Shown in pieces: positions 1 through 8,951 of a DNA stretch of 64,000 bases. The notes under the pieces are model-generated. The model did not search any database and was not told the origin of the DNA. It saw only the letters and a program-made list of their open reading frames with translations. Location: positions 744,001 through 808,000 of the forward strand of contig NZ_OY781063.1 in NCBI RefSeq assembly GCF_963676285.1, read 5' to 3'. The translations under genes were made by a program, and so were the position numbers. The stretch's first letter is position 1; each line of letters starts with the position of its first letter. This stretch comes from an uncultured Sphaerochaeta sp. Lineage in GTDB: Bacteria; Spirochaetota; Spirochaetia; Sphaerochaetales; Sphaerochaetaceae.

Positions 1-112
1 TGGCTCTGAGAATAAGCCTCCTGCAATAATTCTTGCACTATATTTCACTGCCACAAGCGTTTATTTCTCTCTTTCCCCATCTTTAGAAAAGACTATTCTC
101 CCGTTTTCCCCC

Positions 113-141
113 TTGCGAAATCCTATCAACAATTGTATAGT
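113..141 (+). promoter_or_regulatory. Sigma-70-type promoter of the hprK operon
   Basis: A -35 element TTGCGA at 113-118 and a -10 element TATAGT at 136-141 are separated by 17 bp. Transcription would start near 148. This lies after the possible TTG codon at 133, so translation of hprK must begin at the ATG at 169, which is preceded by GAGAGGAG. Confidence 0.6.
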
Positions 142-168
142 AAAACGGTATATAGAGAGGAGTTGAGC

Positions 169-1152
169 ATGCCTGATTTTACTGTCTTGGATTTGTTGGA
201 CCTGGACCTAAAGGAACACAATCACTTACGTCTTAGCTGTATAGCTGGACGATCTGGGCTCTCCAAGCGGATCACCACCAGCAAAATCAGTAGGCCGGGA
301 CTTCCTCTCAGTGGGTTTTTCGTGGAGTTCAGCAACAACTCCATCCAGGTCTTCGGCAAGGGAGAGCGAGCCTACCTCGACAAGTTGGAGGGGGAGCAAA
401 ATACCGATAGCATAAACAAGCTCTTCAGCTATGACATTCCCTGTTGTGTATTTTGTGACAATAGTGACCCGAGCCCTCGGCTTATTGAACTAGCGGAGGA
501 GACAGGTACTGCTATTCTCAAGACAGATCTCCTCTCCAGTGACTTTTCCAGACGTCTATACCAGACACTTGATGAGGTATTTGCCCCTACCCAAACCATA
601 CACGGTGTTCTTGTTGAGGTGTATGGTATCGGGGTTTTGATCACAGGGGAAAGCGGTGTAGGAAAGAGTGAAACAGCTCTTGAGTTGATCGAGCGAGGAC
701 ATCGATTGATCAGTGATGATACGGTCAAGCTGAGAAATATCAGTGACAATTACCTCATCGGAATGGGAGAGAATCCACTCCTCGCTCACCACATGGAGCT
801 GAGAGGACTGGGTATCATTAATCTTGCAAACCTCTACGGAGTTGGGGCCATCAGGGACCGAAAGCAGGTGCAGCTTGCTGTCCATCTCGAACCATGGGAC
901 GCACAAAAAAACTATGACCGGGTTGGGGAAGCAACACTGGAAGATATCTACCTGGGTATTGCAATTCCCAAGGTCATCATTCCAGTAAAGCCTGGCCGAA
1001 ACATACCGGTCATTATCGAGACTGCTGCCAGAAACGAGCGTCTGAAAAAACTCGGGTACTATTCAGCCAAGGAGTTCGACCAGAGTGTTCTCAAGTGGCT
1101 GGAGAGTGAGTCAGCACGAAAAATGTACTATATCAATGAGGAGACGCTGTGA
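169..1152 (+). CDS. hprK: HPr kinase/phosphorylase
   Basis: Bifunctional enzyme that phosphorylates HPr on Ser46 with ATP or pyrophosphate and reverses the reaction, tying carbon metabolism to gene control. The 327-residue product has the usual length. A Walker A motif GESGVGKS lies near residues 160-167, a conserved His precedes it in TIHGVLVEV, and the HprK signature GLGIINLANLYGVGAIRD follows near residue 212. The ATG at 169 is chosen because GAGAGGAG precedes it and because the upstream TTG at 133 lies before the expected transcript start. Its stop codon overlaps the ATG of ptsH by one base, so the enzyme and its substrate are co-translated. No other PTS genes are nearby, which suggests a regulatory rather than sugar-transporting role. 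Confidence 0.95.
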   Translation: MPDFTVLDLLDLDLKEHNHLRLSCIAGRSGLSKRITTSKISRPGLPLSGFFVEFSNNSIQVFGKGERAYLDKLEGEQNTDSINKLFSYDIPCCVFCDNSDPSPRLIELAEETGTAILKTDLLSSDFSRRLYQTLDEVFAPTQTIHGVLVEVYGIGVLITGESGVGKSETALELIERGHRLISDDTVKLRNISDNYLIGMGENPLLAHHMELRGLGIINLANLYGVGAIRDRKQVQLAVHLEPWDAQKNYDRVGEATLEDIYLGIAIPKVIIPVKPGRNIPVIIETAARNERLKKLGYYSAKEFDQSVLKWLESESARKMYYINEETL

Positions 1153-1415
1153 TGGTAACCAGAGAATTGAAGGTCTATAACCGAGCCGGCATTCATGCAC
1201 GGCCAGCTGCATCAATCGTCAAGCTGGCCAATCAATACAAGAGTGATCTGTATCTGGAAAAGGATACAATGAAGATAAATGGAAAATCCATCATGGGCAT
1301 CATCACATTGGGAGCAACCCACCAGAGCTCCATCGTGATGACGTGTGATGGACCGGATGAGCAACAAATGGCAGATGCTATTGAGCATCTGTTTGAAAAC
1401 AGGTTCGAGGAGTAG
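1152..1415 (+). CDS. ptsH: Phosphocarrier protein HPr
   Basis: Small phosphocarrier of 87 residues. The active-site histidine is His15 in GIHARPAA and the regulatory serine is Ser46 in GKSIMGI, exactly the positions used by enzyme I and HPr kinase in the family. The gene starts inside the hprK stop codon (TGATG), so it is translationally coupled to its kinase. Because both His15 and Ser46 are present, the protein could serve in PTS transfer and in carbon-catabolite signalling. No enzyme I or enzyme II gene is visible in the window. Confidence 0.95.
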   Translation: MVTRELKVYNRAGIHARPAASIVKLANQYKSDLYLEKDTMKINGKSIMGIITLGATHQSSIVMTCDGPDEQQMADAIEHLFENRFEE

Positions 1416-1418
1416 CAG

Positions 1419-2039
1419 ATGCGCGAACTTACCGATAGACAAAAGGCCATCGCAACCTTCATCAGTTCGTACATCAAGGAGAACAACTACGCTCCTTCCG
1501 TACGGGATATTGCTGACCACTTCCAGTTCTCAGTAAAGGCAGCCCATGACCATCTGAAAGCACTTGAGGCCAAGCAGGTGATAAAAACCACCGGGGGAGT
1601 CTCTCGGTCCATTGAAGTTATCGGTGAAGAGTTCTTCCCGCGTGAAGAACTGATCCAGGTCCCGGTCATTGGCTCCATTGCAGCAGGAGCTCCCTTGATG
1701 AGCGAAGAGAACACTGACTTTATCCTCAACATCCCTGCAACCATGCTGAGAACGACACGAAACACTTACTTTGCCCTGAAAATCAGGGGGGAGAGTATGA
1801 TAGAGGATGGCATATATGATGGGGATATTGCCATCATCCGTAAGTGTGATGTAGCTGAACGGGGGGACATAGTAGCTGCATCTGTGGGAGATGATGAACC
1901 GGGTATTACACTCAAGGGGTACTATCCTGGCAAGGGAAGTGTAGAGCTTCGTCCTGCCAATGCATCGATGGGTCCGATTATCACTCGTTCTTGCAAGATC
2001 CACGGCAAGTTACATCTTCTGATTCGGAACTACCGATGA
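1419..2039 (+). CDS. lexA: LexA repressor, SOS regulator with self-cleavage peptidase domain
   Basis: Transcriptional repressor of DNA-damage genes that cleaves itself when stimulated by RecA filaments. The 206 residues show an N-terminal winged helix (about 1-65, starting RELTDRQ), the cleavage site Ala89-Gly90 in IAAGAPL, and the catalytic dyad Ser126 (GESM) and Lys166 (ITLKG), matching Ala84-Gly85, Ser119 and Lys156 of E. coli LexA. It begins three bases after the ptsH stop and its stop overlaps the holA start (ATGA). Sharing an operon with HPr kinase and a polymerase clamp-loader subunit is unusual. I saw no obvious dyad SOS box in the operon promoter. Confidence 0.95.
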   Translation: MRELTDRQKAIATFISSYIKENNYAPSVRDIADHFQFSVKAAHDHLKALEAKQVIKTTGGVSRSIEVIGEEFFPREELIQVPVIGSIAAGAPLMSEENTDFILNIPATMLRTTRNTYFALKIRGESMIEDGIYDGDIAIIRKCDVAERGDIVAASVGDDEPGITLKGYYPGKGSVELRPANASMGPIITRSCKIHGKLHLLIRNYR

Positions 2040-3070
2040 GTGAACGAGCATATCTTCTACTCGGCCCTGAAACAGGGACCAAGGAACAGGTACTGAAAGA
2101 TATCCGGGACAAGCTTAAAGAAGCCCATGGTGGTGAGATTGAGCTTAGTAGATTCTACCCCTTTGAAACAGAAAATGGGGAAATTCTTACTGCTCTGAAC
2201 AACAACAGTCTGTTCAGCGAGCATCGTATGGTCATCTTGAGCCAGGCGGAGCAGCTTGGATCGGCAATGGTGGAGTCCATTGCGAACTATCTTGCCCATC
2301 CGGTGGAAACAGCAACGTTGATCATCATTTCCAGTGATCTGTATCTCTCACAGAAAATCATGAAGGCAATTCCCAAGAGGAATATCCAGACATTCTATGA
2401 TCTGCTGGAAAACCAAAAGACTGATTGGATCAGAAATTTCTTCAGGAAGTTGGGGATTTCCATCACAGCCGATGGAATAGATCTCCTGATCGACCTCACT
2501 GAAGACAATACCCAGGAACTGCGCCTAATTTGCAACCAGCTGGCCATATTCTGGCAGATCGATAAACGCAGTCGCCCCATTGAGGAAGAGGATGTCGAGA
2601 CCTATATCTATCATAGCAGACAGGAAGATGCATTCACCCTCTTCCCCTTGATCGCCAGGGGAGATCTGAAGCAGAGCATGCAATCACTGCACAGTATTCT
2701 TGGTAGTGGGGATAGCCAAAGCTCCATCCTCTTGGTGAATGGCTTGCTCTGGCAGTTCAGGAGGCTCTACTCTCTTCAGGAGTTCATCTTCCAAGGCGGC
2801 AACGAGAGCGAGGCGTATTTGCAGGCACATGTGCAGGAAAAAAGCAGCCCAATCAAGAAGCCCAAGGACAAAAACACGTACAGGAATGCCTTGAAACGCT
2901 TCGACCTAGAGTCCATCAGGAGAATAATCATTGCACTGGGAGAAGCTGACCTTGAAGTCAAGGAATCCGGCAGTGAGCTCACAGACCTCGTGCTTGAAAG
3001 GTTGCTCTACCGGATCATTAAATGTCAGGGAAAACCCCTCAACAATGCCAGCTTTGCCTCACTGATCTAG
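2036..3070 (+). CDS. holA: DNA polymerase III subunit delta
   Basis: Clamp-loader subunit that opens the beta sliding clamp. The 344-residue product begins MSERAYLLLGPE, with the degenerate P-loop typical of delta subunits, followed by helical domains and a C-terminal region ending near FASLI, as expected for the HolA family. The start at 2036 overlaps the lexA stop codon (ATGA), so the two genes are translationally coupled; an in-frame start at 1991 would lie deep inside lexA. The stop codon overlaps the convergent uvrC stop by four bases (CTAG). Confidence 0.85.
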   Translation: MSERAYLLLGPETGTKEQVLKDIRDKLKEAHGGEIELSRFYPFETENGEILTALNNNSLFSEHRMVILSQAEQLGSAMVESIANYLAHPVETATLIIISSDLYLSQKIMKAIPKRNIQTFYDLLENQKTDWIRNFFRKLGISITADGIDLLIDLTEDNTQELRLICNQLAIFWQIDKRSRPIEEEDVETYIYHSRQEDAFTLFPLIARGDLKQSMQSLHSILGSGDSQSSILLVNGLLWQFRRLYSLQEFIFQGGNESEAYLQAHVQEKSSPIKKPKDKNTYRNALKRFDLESIRRIIIALGEADLEVKESGSELTDLVLERLLYRIIKCQGKPLNNASFASLI

Positions 3071-4917
3071 AGAGAGAGCTGGCTCAGTATCCGCTTCGCA
3101 ACAACAAGGGAGATTCCCCCTTCCTTGCTCAGCTCCTCAGCTGACTTTGCCAAGATGGCTTCCAGACTTCCGTATTGTTTCATCAAGCGCTCACTTCGCT
3201 TCCTTCCGATTCCCTCCACGGACTCCAGAACACGGAAGGAGGCTTCACGACTCCTTGCTGCTTGGTTTGCACTGGTGGCAAACCGGTGGCACTCATCCCT
3301 AACAGCGATTACCAACCGTAACGCTTCATTGTCCTCTGGGAGCTGAAGGTCCTCTCTCTCATCATCAAATACAATGGTCTCAAACTGTTCGGCAAGCCCT
3401 ATGATTGGAATATCCACCATCCCCAACGCATCGAGAATCTCCCTGGCAGCATTTACCTGACCCTGCCCACCATCGATGATCAGGAGTCCTGGACGTTCCA
3501 GGTTCTCATTCAGGATCTTTGTATATCGTCTGGCTACTGCCTCGCGGATGGATTCATAGTCATCAATCCTCCCTTCAAGACTTTTGATGTTGTACCTGCG
3601 GTAGTTTGGTTTGTCTGGATTGCCGTCGCGGAAGGAAATCAGGGATGCAACGGTGTACTTGCCATGCAACTGGGCAATATCGAATCCCTCGATAAGGGCT
3701 GGCGGGGCAGCAAGGCCAAGGATATCGGCAAGTTCCTCCAGTGCCCTGGTGTTGTCCTTGCTCTTCAACCGCTTTTCCACATCCCGGCTTGCATTCTCCC
3801 TCGCCATACGGAGTATTCTGTAGTGTTTCCCGTCAATGGGGAGGTTAACTTCCAGTCTTCCTCCCAATTGCTCGGTGAAGTAACGCCTGATCAAATGCAC
3901 ATCTATCTCATGGGAGACATACAGGAACTGGGGAAGTTTCTGCCCATCTGCATAGTACTGTATCAGGAAGTTCAATAGGGTGTCTGTCTCCTCTCCAAGT
4001 GTTTCCGCACGGTACAATGCCCGACCGATCAACTGACCATCGCGCATCTGCATCAAGCTAATGGTGCACAAGGGTCCTCGCATCTCGATGGCGGCGTAGT
4101 CCCTGCTCTCACTTGCGAAGTCCTGTACTTGTTGCCCTACCTGTGTGGTTTTTATGGCAGCTATCTGGTCCCGTTTGGTTGCTGCCTCCTCAAAGTTCAG
4201 CGCCTTGGAGGCCTGGATCATCTCCTCCTGCAATGTTGCCAGGAGTGCATCGGTTCTCCCCTCGAGGAGATTCCTTACTGCGGTGACTGATTTCCCATAC
4301 TCTTCTTCGCTGACCAACCCTGCACAAGGGCCCCGGCAAAGTCCTATGTGGTAGTACAAGCAAGGCTTCTCCCGCTTTCTCAGTGGTGTGGAACATCTTC
4401 TCAGAGGAAATAGTTTTGCAATCAGATCAAGGTAGAGGTCTAGTTTACCGGCATCGGGATAGGGACCATAATAGGAGGAACCATCATCTATGAGTCGCCT
4501 GGTCTTGAAGACCTTGGGGAACTTCTCATTGGTGATTCGAATCATTGGATAGCTCTTGCCATCCTTGAGGGAGATATTGTAGTGCGGCGAGTACTTCTTG
4601 ATGAGATTATTCTCAAGTACCAATGCCTCATACTCGTTACCGGTTATGATGTACTCGATGGAAGCAATCTTCCTTACAAGCGCTGCCGTCTTGGCACTCC
4701 TATTTGCGAGAAAATAGCTGGTTACCCGTTTGCGAAGATCCTTTGCCTTTCCGACATAGATGATGGAACCTTTCTCGTCACGCATCAAATAGACACCACT
4801 GGCATGAGGGAATTCTCGTGCCTGCATCTGGGGACTGACCTGTTCTGCTGCTACACATCCAAGACTTTCCACCGCACTGGCTGGGGTATACTGTACTACG
4901 TCCTCTTTCTTCTTCAT
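3067..4917 (-). CDS. uvrC: Excinuclease ABC subunit C
   Basis: Nuclease of nucleotide-excision repair that makes both incisions around a lesion in the UvrB-DNA complex. The N-terminal GIY-YIG domain is clear (GVYLMRDEKGSIIYVGKAKD), followed by the Cys-containing region, a UVR motif, an RNase-H-like endonuclease domain (IDGGQGQVNAAREI) and a C-terminal helix-hairpin-helix region (VEGIGRKRSERLM). The start is uncertain. An ATG at 4917 directly abuts AAAGGAGG, too close for normal use; a TTG at 4971 and an ATG near 4827 are alternatives. The family normally has only a few residues before the GIY-YIG domain, so the N-terminus is either extended by about 30 residues or the true start is downstream. 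Confidence 0.93.
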   Translation of the reverse strand: MKKKEDVVQYTPASAVESLGCVAAEQVSPQMQAREFPHASGVYLMRDEKGSIIYVGKAKDLRKRVTSYFLANRSAKTAALVRKIASIEYIITGNEYEALVLENNLIKKYSPHYNISLKDGKSYPMIRITNEKFPKVFKTRRLIDDGSSYYGPYPDAGKLDLYLDLIAKLFPLRRCSTPLRKREKPCLYYHIGLCRGPCAGLVSEEEYGKSVTAVRNLLEGRTDALLATLQEEMIQASKALNFEEAATKRDQIAAIKTTQVGQQVQDFASESRDYAAIEMRGPLCTISLMQMRDGQLIGRALYRAETLGEETDTLLNFLIQYYADGQKLPQFLYVSHEIDVHLIRRYFTEQLGGRLEVNLPIDGKHYRILRMARENASRDVEKRLKSKDNTRALEELADILGLAAPPALIEGFDIAQLHGKYTVASLISFRDGNPDKPNYRRYNIKSLEGRIDDYESIREAVARRYTKILNENLERPGLLIIDGGQGQVNAAREILDALGMVDIPIIGLAEQFETIVFDDEREDLQLPEDNEALRLVIAVRDECHRFATSANQAARSREASFRVLESVEGIGRKRSERLMKQYGSLEAILAKSAEELSKEGGISLVVAKRILSQLSL

Positions 4918-4943
4918 CCTCCTTTGAGCATATCCAGACAGTC

Positions 4944-4972
4944 TTGTTTTGGCAATGCTCAATCGATACAAT
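4944..4972 (+). promoter_or_regulatory. Promoter placed for leaderless transcription of the SPL-like gene
   Basis: TTGTTT at 4944-4949 and TACAAT at 4967-4972 have the ideal 17-bp spacing. The start codon of the next gene is at 4980, seven bases after the -10, with no ribosome-binding sequence between them. The mRNA would therefore begin at or within a base or two of the ATG. Confidence 0.5.
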
Positions 4973-4979
4973 ACGGGCT

Positions 4980-6224
4980 ATGAATCATCCCCTCTTTGCA
5001 ACCCTTCCTACTGAGGAACAACACTATCTTATGCAGCTTGATGAGCGATACCACTTCAGTTTCCAACAGCAACGGCAGCTTATTGAAAGCGCATGTGATC
5101 TTGCCATGTGGCAACTAGGGCCGCTTGAAAAGTGGATAGATGAAGAGAAGGTGGCAAAACTGCAGGGAAAAGCCCAGGCAAAGGGATTGATTGCAAGCCA
5201 TCTGAACAAAATGCAGGAGGAGCGGGAGAAACCAACTAACTACCAGGATTTCAATCCTGATACGCGCCTTCCTGACAAGTTCCAGAGTCTTCTTGTCTCC
5301 TCTGACACCCTGATGGGGAGATGTCCCTGCCCGGTGGAGGGAGAAAAAACCCGTTGTTGCAATCTCAAGACCCTCGATGTTGTGCAGCAGTGTGCGTTCG
5401 GTTGTTCCTACTGCTCGATTCAATCCTTTTACAACAGCCATGAAATAAAGGTGGTGGAAAATCTTTCAAAACGATTACAGGAACTCCATCTTGATGAGGA
5501 TACCTGGCATATCGGTACCGGTCAAAGCAGCGATTCTCTCCTTTGGGGCAATGACTATGGGACCCTCGATGCGCTCTCCATCCTGGCTTCCCGCTATCCC
5601 AATCTCATCATAGAACTCAAGACAAAGAGCAAACGGAGTGACTATCTCAGCCTTGACCTTCCTTTTAACATTGTTTCTACATGGTCTCTCAATGCTCCAA
5701 CGATTATCGAGAAAGAGGAACATTTGGCAGCGTCCCTCCAAGGACGACTTGATGCGGCAAGAAGGGCAAGGGACAAGGGAAGGATTATTGGGTTCCATCT
5801 GCATCCCATGGTCTACTTCGAGGGGTGGCAGGAGGAATATGGTTCGCTCATAGATAAGGTAACAACCATGTTCCTCCCCGATGAATTGATGATGTTCTCC
5901 ATTGGAACACTTACCTTCACCAAGGCAGTGCTGAGACAACTCAGAACAGACCACTATCCAACCAGGGTACTGGACATGGATCTCACTGCAGCGGCAGGGA
6001 AATACTCCTATCCACTGGATATCAAGCAAGCAATGTTCTCATTCGCCTATGAGCAGTTCCCTTCCTCCTGGAAGCAAGGTTCTCCCTTCTTCTATCTCTG
6101 CATGGAGGACCCTTCGCTCTGGCAGCCAACCTTTGGCTACTACTACCCCAACGACAAGGCATTTGAGGCAGCGATGAAGTCCTCTTATCAAGCATGTCTG
6201 GAGAGGAAGAGAGACAGGTTATAG
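4980..6224 (+). CDS. Spore photoproduct lyase-like radical SAM protein
   Basis: A 414-residue radical SAM enzyme resembling SplB, which repairs the thymine dimer spore photoproduct by a radical mechanism. The cluster motif is CAFGCSYC with Cys138, Cys142 and Cys145, the CxxxCxxC pattern; a further Cys-rich stretch GRCPCPVEGEKTRCCN precedes it. A TIM-barrel-like region with GTGQSSDSLLW and STWSLNAP follows. The start is the ATG at 4980, since the upstream in-frame region overlaps the promoter. The gene lies beside uvrC, consistent with DNA repair. The organism is not expected to sporulate, so the substrate may differ from spore photoproduct. Confidence 0.75.
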   Translation: MNHPLFATLPTEEQHYLMQLDERYHFSFQQQRQLIESACDLAMWQLGPLEKWIDEEKVAKLQGKAQAKGLIASHLNKMQEEREKPTNYQDFNPDTRLPDKFQSLLVSSDTLMGRCPCPVEGEKTRCCNLKTLDVVQQCAFGCSYCSIQSFYNSHEIKVVENLSKRLQELHLDEDTWHIGTGQSSDSLLWGNDYGTLDALSILASRYPNLIIELKTKSKRSDYLSLDLPFNIVSTWSLNAPTIIEKEEHLAASLQGRLDAARRARDKGRIIGFHLHPMVYFEGWQEEYGSLIDKVTTMFLPDELMMFSIGTLTFTKAVLRQLRTDHYPTRVLDMDLTAAAGKYSYPLDIKQAMFSFAYEQFPSSWKQGSPFFYLCMEDPSLWQPTFGYYYPNDKAFEAAMKSSYQACLERKRDRL

Positions 6225-6276
6225 CTTCGAATCTGCATTATGCTGCTGTTGACAAAACCATGAATAATCGTAAAAT

Positions 6277-6300
6277 GCCCGCCTTCCTAAGAAAGCGGGC
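6277..6300 (-). terminator. Hairpin terminator after thyX
   Basis: The inverted repeat GCCCGC...GCGGGC has a 12-base centre. Read on the minus strand it lies just past the thyX stop and is followed by ATTTTA, a weak T-run. It may also end the convergent plus-strand SPL-like transcript. Confidence 0.6.
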
Positions 6301-6322
6301 AGATAAATATATTGAAGCTATC

Positions 6323-7144
6323 CTAGTCAAATTTCTTTTCAAACAAGTCCAAGGCCCTACCGGAAAGCGGGTTAGCTTCACCCTTGAGCATGGATTTGAT
6401 TGCGTCCATCTCACTTTTACTGAACTGCTTCCCTCCAAGCTTATGCTCCTCGAATGCCTCTGTTGCAATCGGGCAGACCTTTCTCACCAAGTCAAGAATC
6501 GTCTCTGCATAGATGCGGATCTCGTATTGTGCATGGGCATCAAGGCGGAGCTGTAGGAAGTGGAACAGGTTATGGAGGTCCATCTGCCAGTACCATTCAG
6601 TGTAGAGGCTCAAGGGAAGATCGATTCGGCTGAGTTCCCTTGCGATACCCATATCCAGAAGCTTCTGGTAGGTATCATAGCTCCTCTTCTGGTCCTCGTT
6701 GAGAATGGAAAGTACCTTCTCTGCCATCTCTACATCGACTGGTTCAGCGGTTCTTCCTTGCTTATTGTCATCACTCTGGAAATTGATATGGGCAGGATCC
6801 GGCTGGTAGCATTCATCACTCATGACACTGTACCTTCCGCTGATTTCGTTCACCCTGCCTGTACGGTGGCGAATCCACTGCCTGGCAACGAAAATCGGCA
6901 TCTTCACATGGAAGGTGAAGTTCACCTGTTCAAAGGGCGAGGTATGGTCGTTTCTCAGCAGGTAGTTGATCAAGCCCTTGTCCTGCCGGTAGGTCTTGGT
7001 ACCACTCCCGTAGGAGACCCGTGCACTCTGTACAATTCGCTCATCACTTCCCAAGTAGTCAACCAAGCGGACAAACCCATGATCAAGTACGGGGAATTCC
7101 TTATCCAAAATCTCTTCAGCAGCGCTGACGATGCAATGTGCCAT
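6323..7144 (-). CDS. thyX: Flavin-dependent thymidylate synthase
   Basis: Makes dTMP from dUMP using FAD, NADPH and methylenetetrahydrofolate. The ThyX signature RHRTGRVNEISGRYS is present at about residues 92-106 and the product, 273 residues, has typical length. The start MAHCIV is preceded by GGAAGGAG at a good distance. The upstream neighbour on the same strand is rsmE, 68 bases away. No folA or thyA is seen here, in keeping with the ThyX pathway regenerating tetrahydrofolate directly. Confidence 0.95.
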   Translation of the reverse strand: MAHCIVSAAEEILDKEFPVLDHGFVRLVDYLGSDERIVQSARVSYGSGTKTYRQDKGLINYLLRNDHTSPFEQVNFTFHVKMPIFVARQWIRHRTGRVNEISGRYSVMSDECYQPDPAHINFQSDDNKQGRTAEPVDVEMAEKVLSILNEDQKRSYDTYQKLLDMGIARELSRIDLPLSLYTEWYWQMDLHNLFHFLQLRLDAHAQYEIRIYAETILDLVRKVCPIATEAFEEHKLGGKQFSKSEMDAIKSMLKGEANPLSGRALDLFEKKFD

Positions 7145-7212
7145 AACGATAGTACTCCTTCCTGTTTCTGGAATATTGCCATGGTACAGGAATATCCCAC
7201 TCTCGGCAACTT

Positions 7213-7935
7213 CTAGAGAAGCCCCATCCTTCCAAGCAGTACAGCCAATCCTGCACTACATGCTGTTTCGGTCCTCAAAATTCTCTTACCCAGTGATGCA
7301 AACTGAAACCCATATTCCCTAAAGAGCGTTCTCTCCCTATCACTAAACCCACGCTCTCCTCCAATGGCCAAGACAACAGGTTGGTTTTCCTTCACTTGCA
7401 ATACGGAGAGAGGCATTCCCTCCCAGACATTGTCAAGGACAATCCTCTGGGTATCTGGAGGAAGCTTGCTCATTGCATCAGAAAGGGAGGAAGCAAACTG
7501 CAGTGAGCTTACCCCGCTCTGGCCACTCTGCATCGCGCCATCAATGAGGATGCTTTCATACTCCCCACTGGTGTAGAGATTAGCCTGAGCATAGGACTTC
7601 TCGGCAGTGTCGGTGGTACAAAGGATGAGAGAGCCAACCCCCAGGCTGACCGCTTCCCTGAGGATTCTCCTCATGCTGATCGGCCTGACCTGGGCAACAA
7701 TGAGTGTAACCGGATAGAGAGAGGCTGCCTGCTCATCCTCTACTTCGTAAGTGAAGGAGATGGAATGCTCGTCCATATCTATGATGGTAGCCAACCCCTT
7801 GCTCTGGTTGATAACACCTGCTTGGAAGGTATCGCCTGGGCCCAAGTGGAGAATTTTCTTGATATGACGGGCCCTATGGTCTTTCATGGACAGTTCATTG
7901 GTCAGAGATAAGGTAGAAAAGAGGATGATGTTCAT
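7213..7935 (-). CDS. rsmE: 16S rRNA (uracil-1498-N3)-methyltransferase RsmE
   Basis: SPOUT-class methyltransferase acting on U1498 of 16S rRNA. The product of 240 residues starts MNIILFS, then has the N-terminal PUA-like part (RARHIKKILHLGPGD) and the C-terminal knotted SAM-binding region with AIGGERGFSDRE and a final LRTETACSAGLAVLLG, typical of RsmE. An in-frame start at 7995 would overlap the divergent lplA gene, so 7935 is preferred; no strong ribosome site is visible upstream of it. Confidence 0.9.
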   Translation of the reverse strand: MNIILFSTLSLTNELSMKDHRARHIKKILHLGPGDTFQAGVINQSKGLATIIDMDEHSISFTYEVEDEQAASLYPVTLIVAQVRPISMRRILREAVSLGVGSLILCTTDTAEKSYAQANLYTSGEYESILIDGAMQSGQSGVSSLQFASSLSDAMSKLPPDTQRIVLDNVWEGMPLSVLQVKENQPVVLAIGGERGFSDRERTLFREYGFQFASLGKRILRTETACSAGLAVLLGRMGLL

Positions 7936-7982
7936 ACAAGGCACTATAGCATAAGGGCTGGGAAAAACGGTAGACTGATGCC

Positions 7983-8951
7983 ATGAAGAATGCAATCTAC
8001 TTGGCGAATTCGCACGACTGTGCAGCTAACCTGGCCGGTGAGGCATACCTGATGAGTCTGCCTTATGAACATGTGTTGTATCTTTGGGTGAACGATCCCT
8101 GTATTGTGATCGGACGATACCAGAACCCGTTCAGTGAGTGCAACCTGCAGCGTATGGATGAGGAAGGAGTCCAACTTGTGAGAAGGCAAAGTGGGGGTGG
8201 GGCGGTCTACCATGACCAAGGCAATCTCTGTTTTACCTTGATCGGGAACAAGGAACAGACCTCCAAGGAAGAAAACTTCGCTTTGATTCTTAAGGCCCTA
8301 GCCTCCCTTTCTCTTGATTGCGAGCTCTCTGGCCGGAATGATATTCTTCTGAACGGGAAAAAAATCTCTGGAAATGCTTTCCAGACAACCGCTACCAAAT
8401 TCTGTCACCACGGGACACTGCTGATCAGCAGCGACTTGTCGGTGATGGGTAATTATCTTACCCCAAGCTCAACAAAACTGGCTTCCAAGGCGGTAAAATC
8501 CGTAGCATCCCGAGTTGGAAATCTTAAGGAAGGTAACCAAGAAATCACCAATGGGATGGTACAGGATGCGTTGATCGAGGCTTTCAAGGCAACCTACGGT
8601 GAGGCTGAGGTCCAGGAGATTGATTTTACCACCTTCCCTGCCGCGCAGGAAAACTATCACCGGTTCGGGGACCGATCACAGATTCTCCAGCAGACACCAC
8701 AATTCAGCCACTCTTTCACCCACCGTTTCCCTTGGGGTGAGGCTGATTTCAGGATCCTTGTAGAGAAAGGTGTATTCAGTGACATTCTCATGTTCACCGA
8801 CAGCCTTGATACCTCCATTGTAGATCGCATCAAAACACTCCTGGTTGGAGTTCCGTATGAGAAGAAAGCGGTAGAGGCGGTATTGAAAGAGTGTGAGCAG
8901 GACGATTGCTCCGACCTGCTCACTTTCTTGCTAGATTCCTTCTCTTCCTGA
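7983..8951 (+). CDS. lplA: Lipoate-protein ligase A
   Basis: Activates lipoate with ATP and attaches it to lipoyl domains of 2-oxoacid dehydrogenases or the glycine cleavage H protein. The 322-residue product has the conserved RRQSGGGAVYHDQGN motif near residue 70 and the LSGRNDILLNGKKISGNA region containing the catalytic lysine. A C-terminal accessory domain is present (RFPWGEADFRI onwards). The ATG at 7983 lacks a ribosome-binding site but sits six bases after TAGACT, so it might be leaderless, though no good -35 element is visible. It converges with malQ, overlapping it by 21 bases. Confidence 0.92.
   Translation: MKNAIYLANSHDCAANLAGEAYLMSLPYEHVLYLWVNDPCIVIGRYQNPFSECNLQRMDEEGVQLVRRQSGGGAVYHDQGNLCFTLIGNKEQTSKEENFALILKALASLSLDCELSGRNDILLNGKKISGNAFQTTATKFCHHGTLLISSDLSVMGNYLTPSSTKLASKAVKSVASRVGNLKEGNQEITNGMVQDALIEAFKATYGEAEVQEIDFTTFPAAQENYHRFGDRSQILQQTPQFSHSFTHRFPWGEADFRILVEKGVFSDILMFTDSLDTSIVDRIKTLLVGVPYEKKAVEAVLKECEQDDCSDLLTFLLDSFSS

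Noticed and set aside
1..112. Possible divergent gene start on the minus strand near position 51 (GTG, then KYSARIIAGGLFSEP)
   Set aside because: Only 17 codons are visible and no clear ribosome site is present; not enough to call.
133..168. Extended N-terminus of HprK from a TTG at 133
   Set aside because: It lies at or before the -10 element; the ATG at 169 has a good ribosome site.
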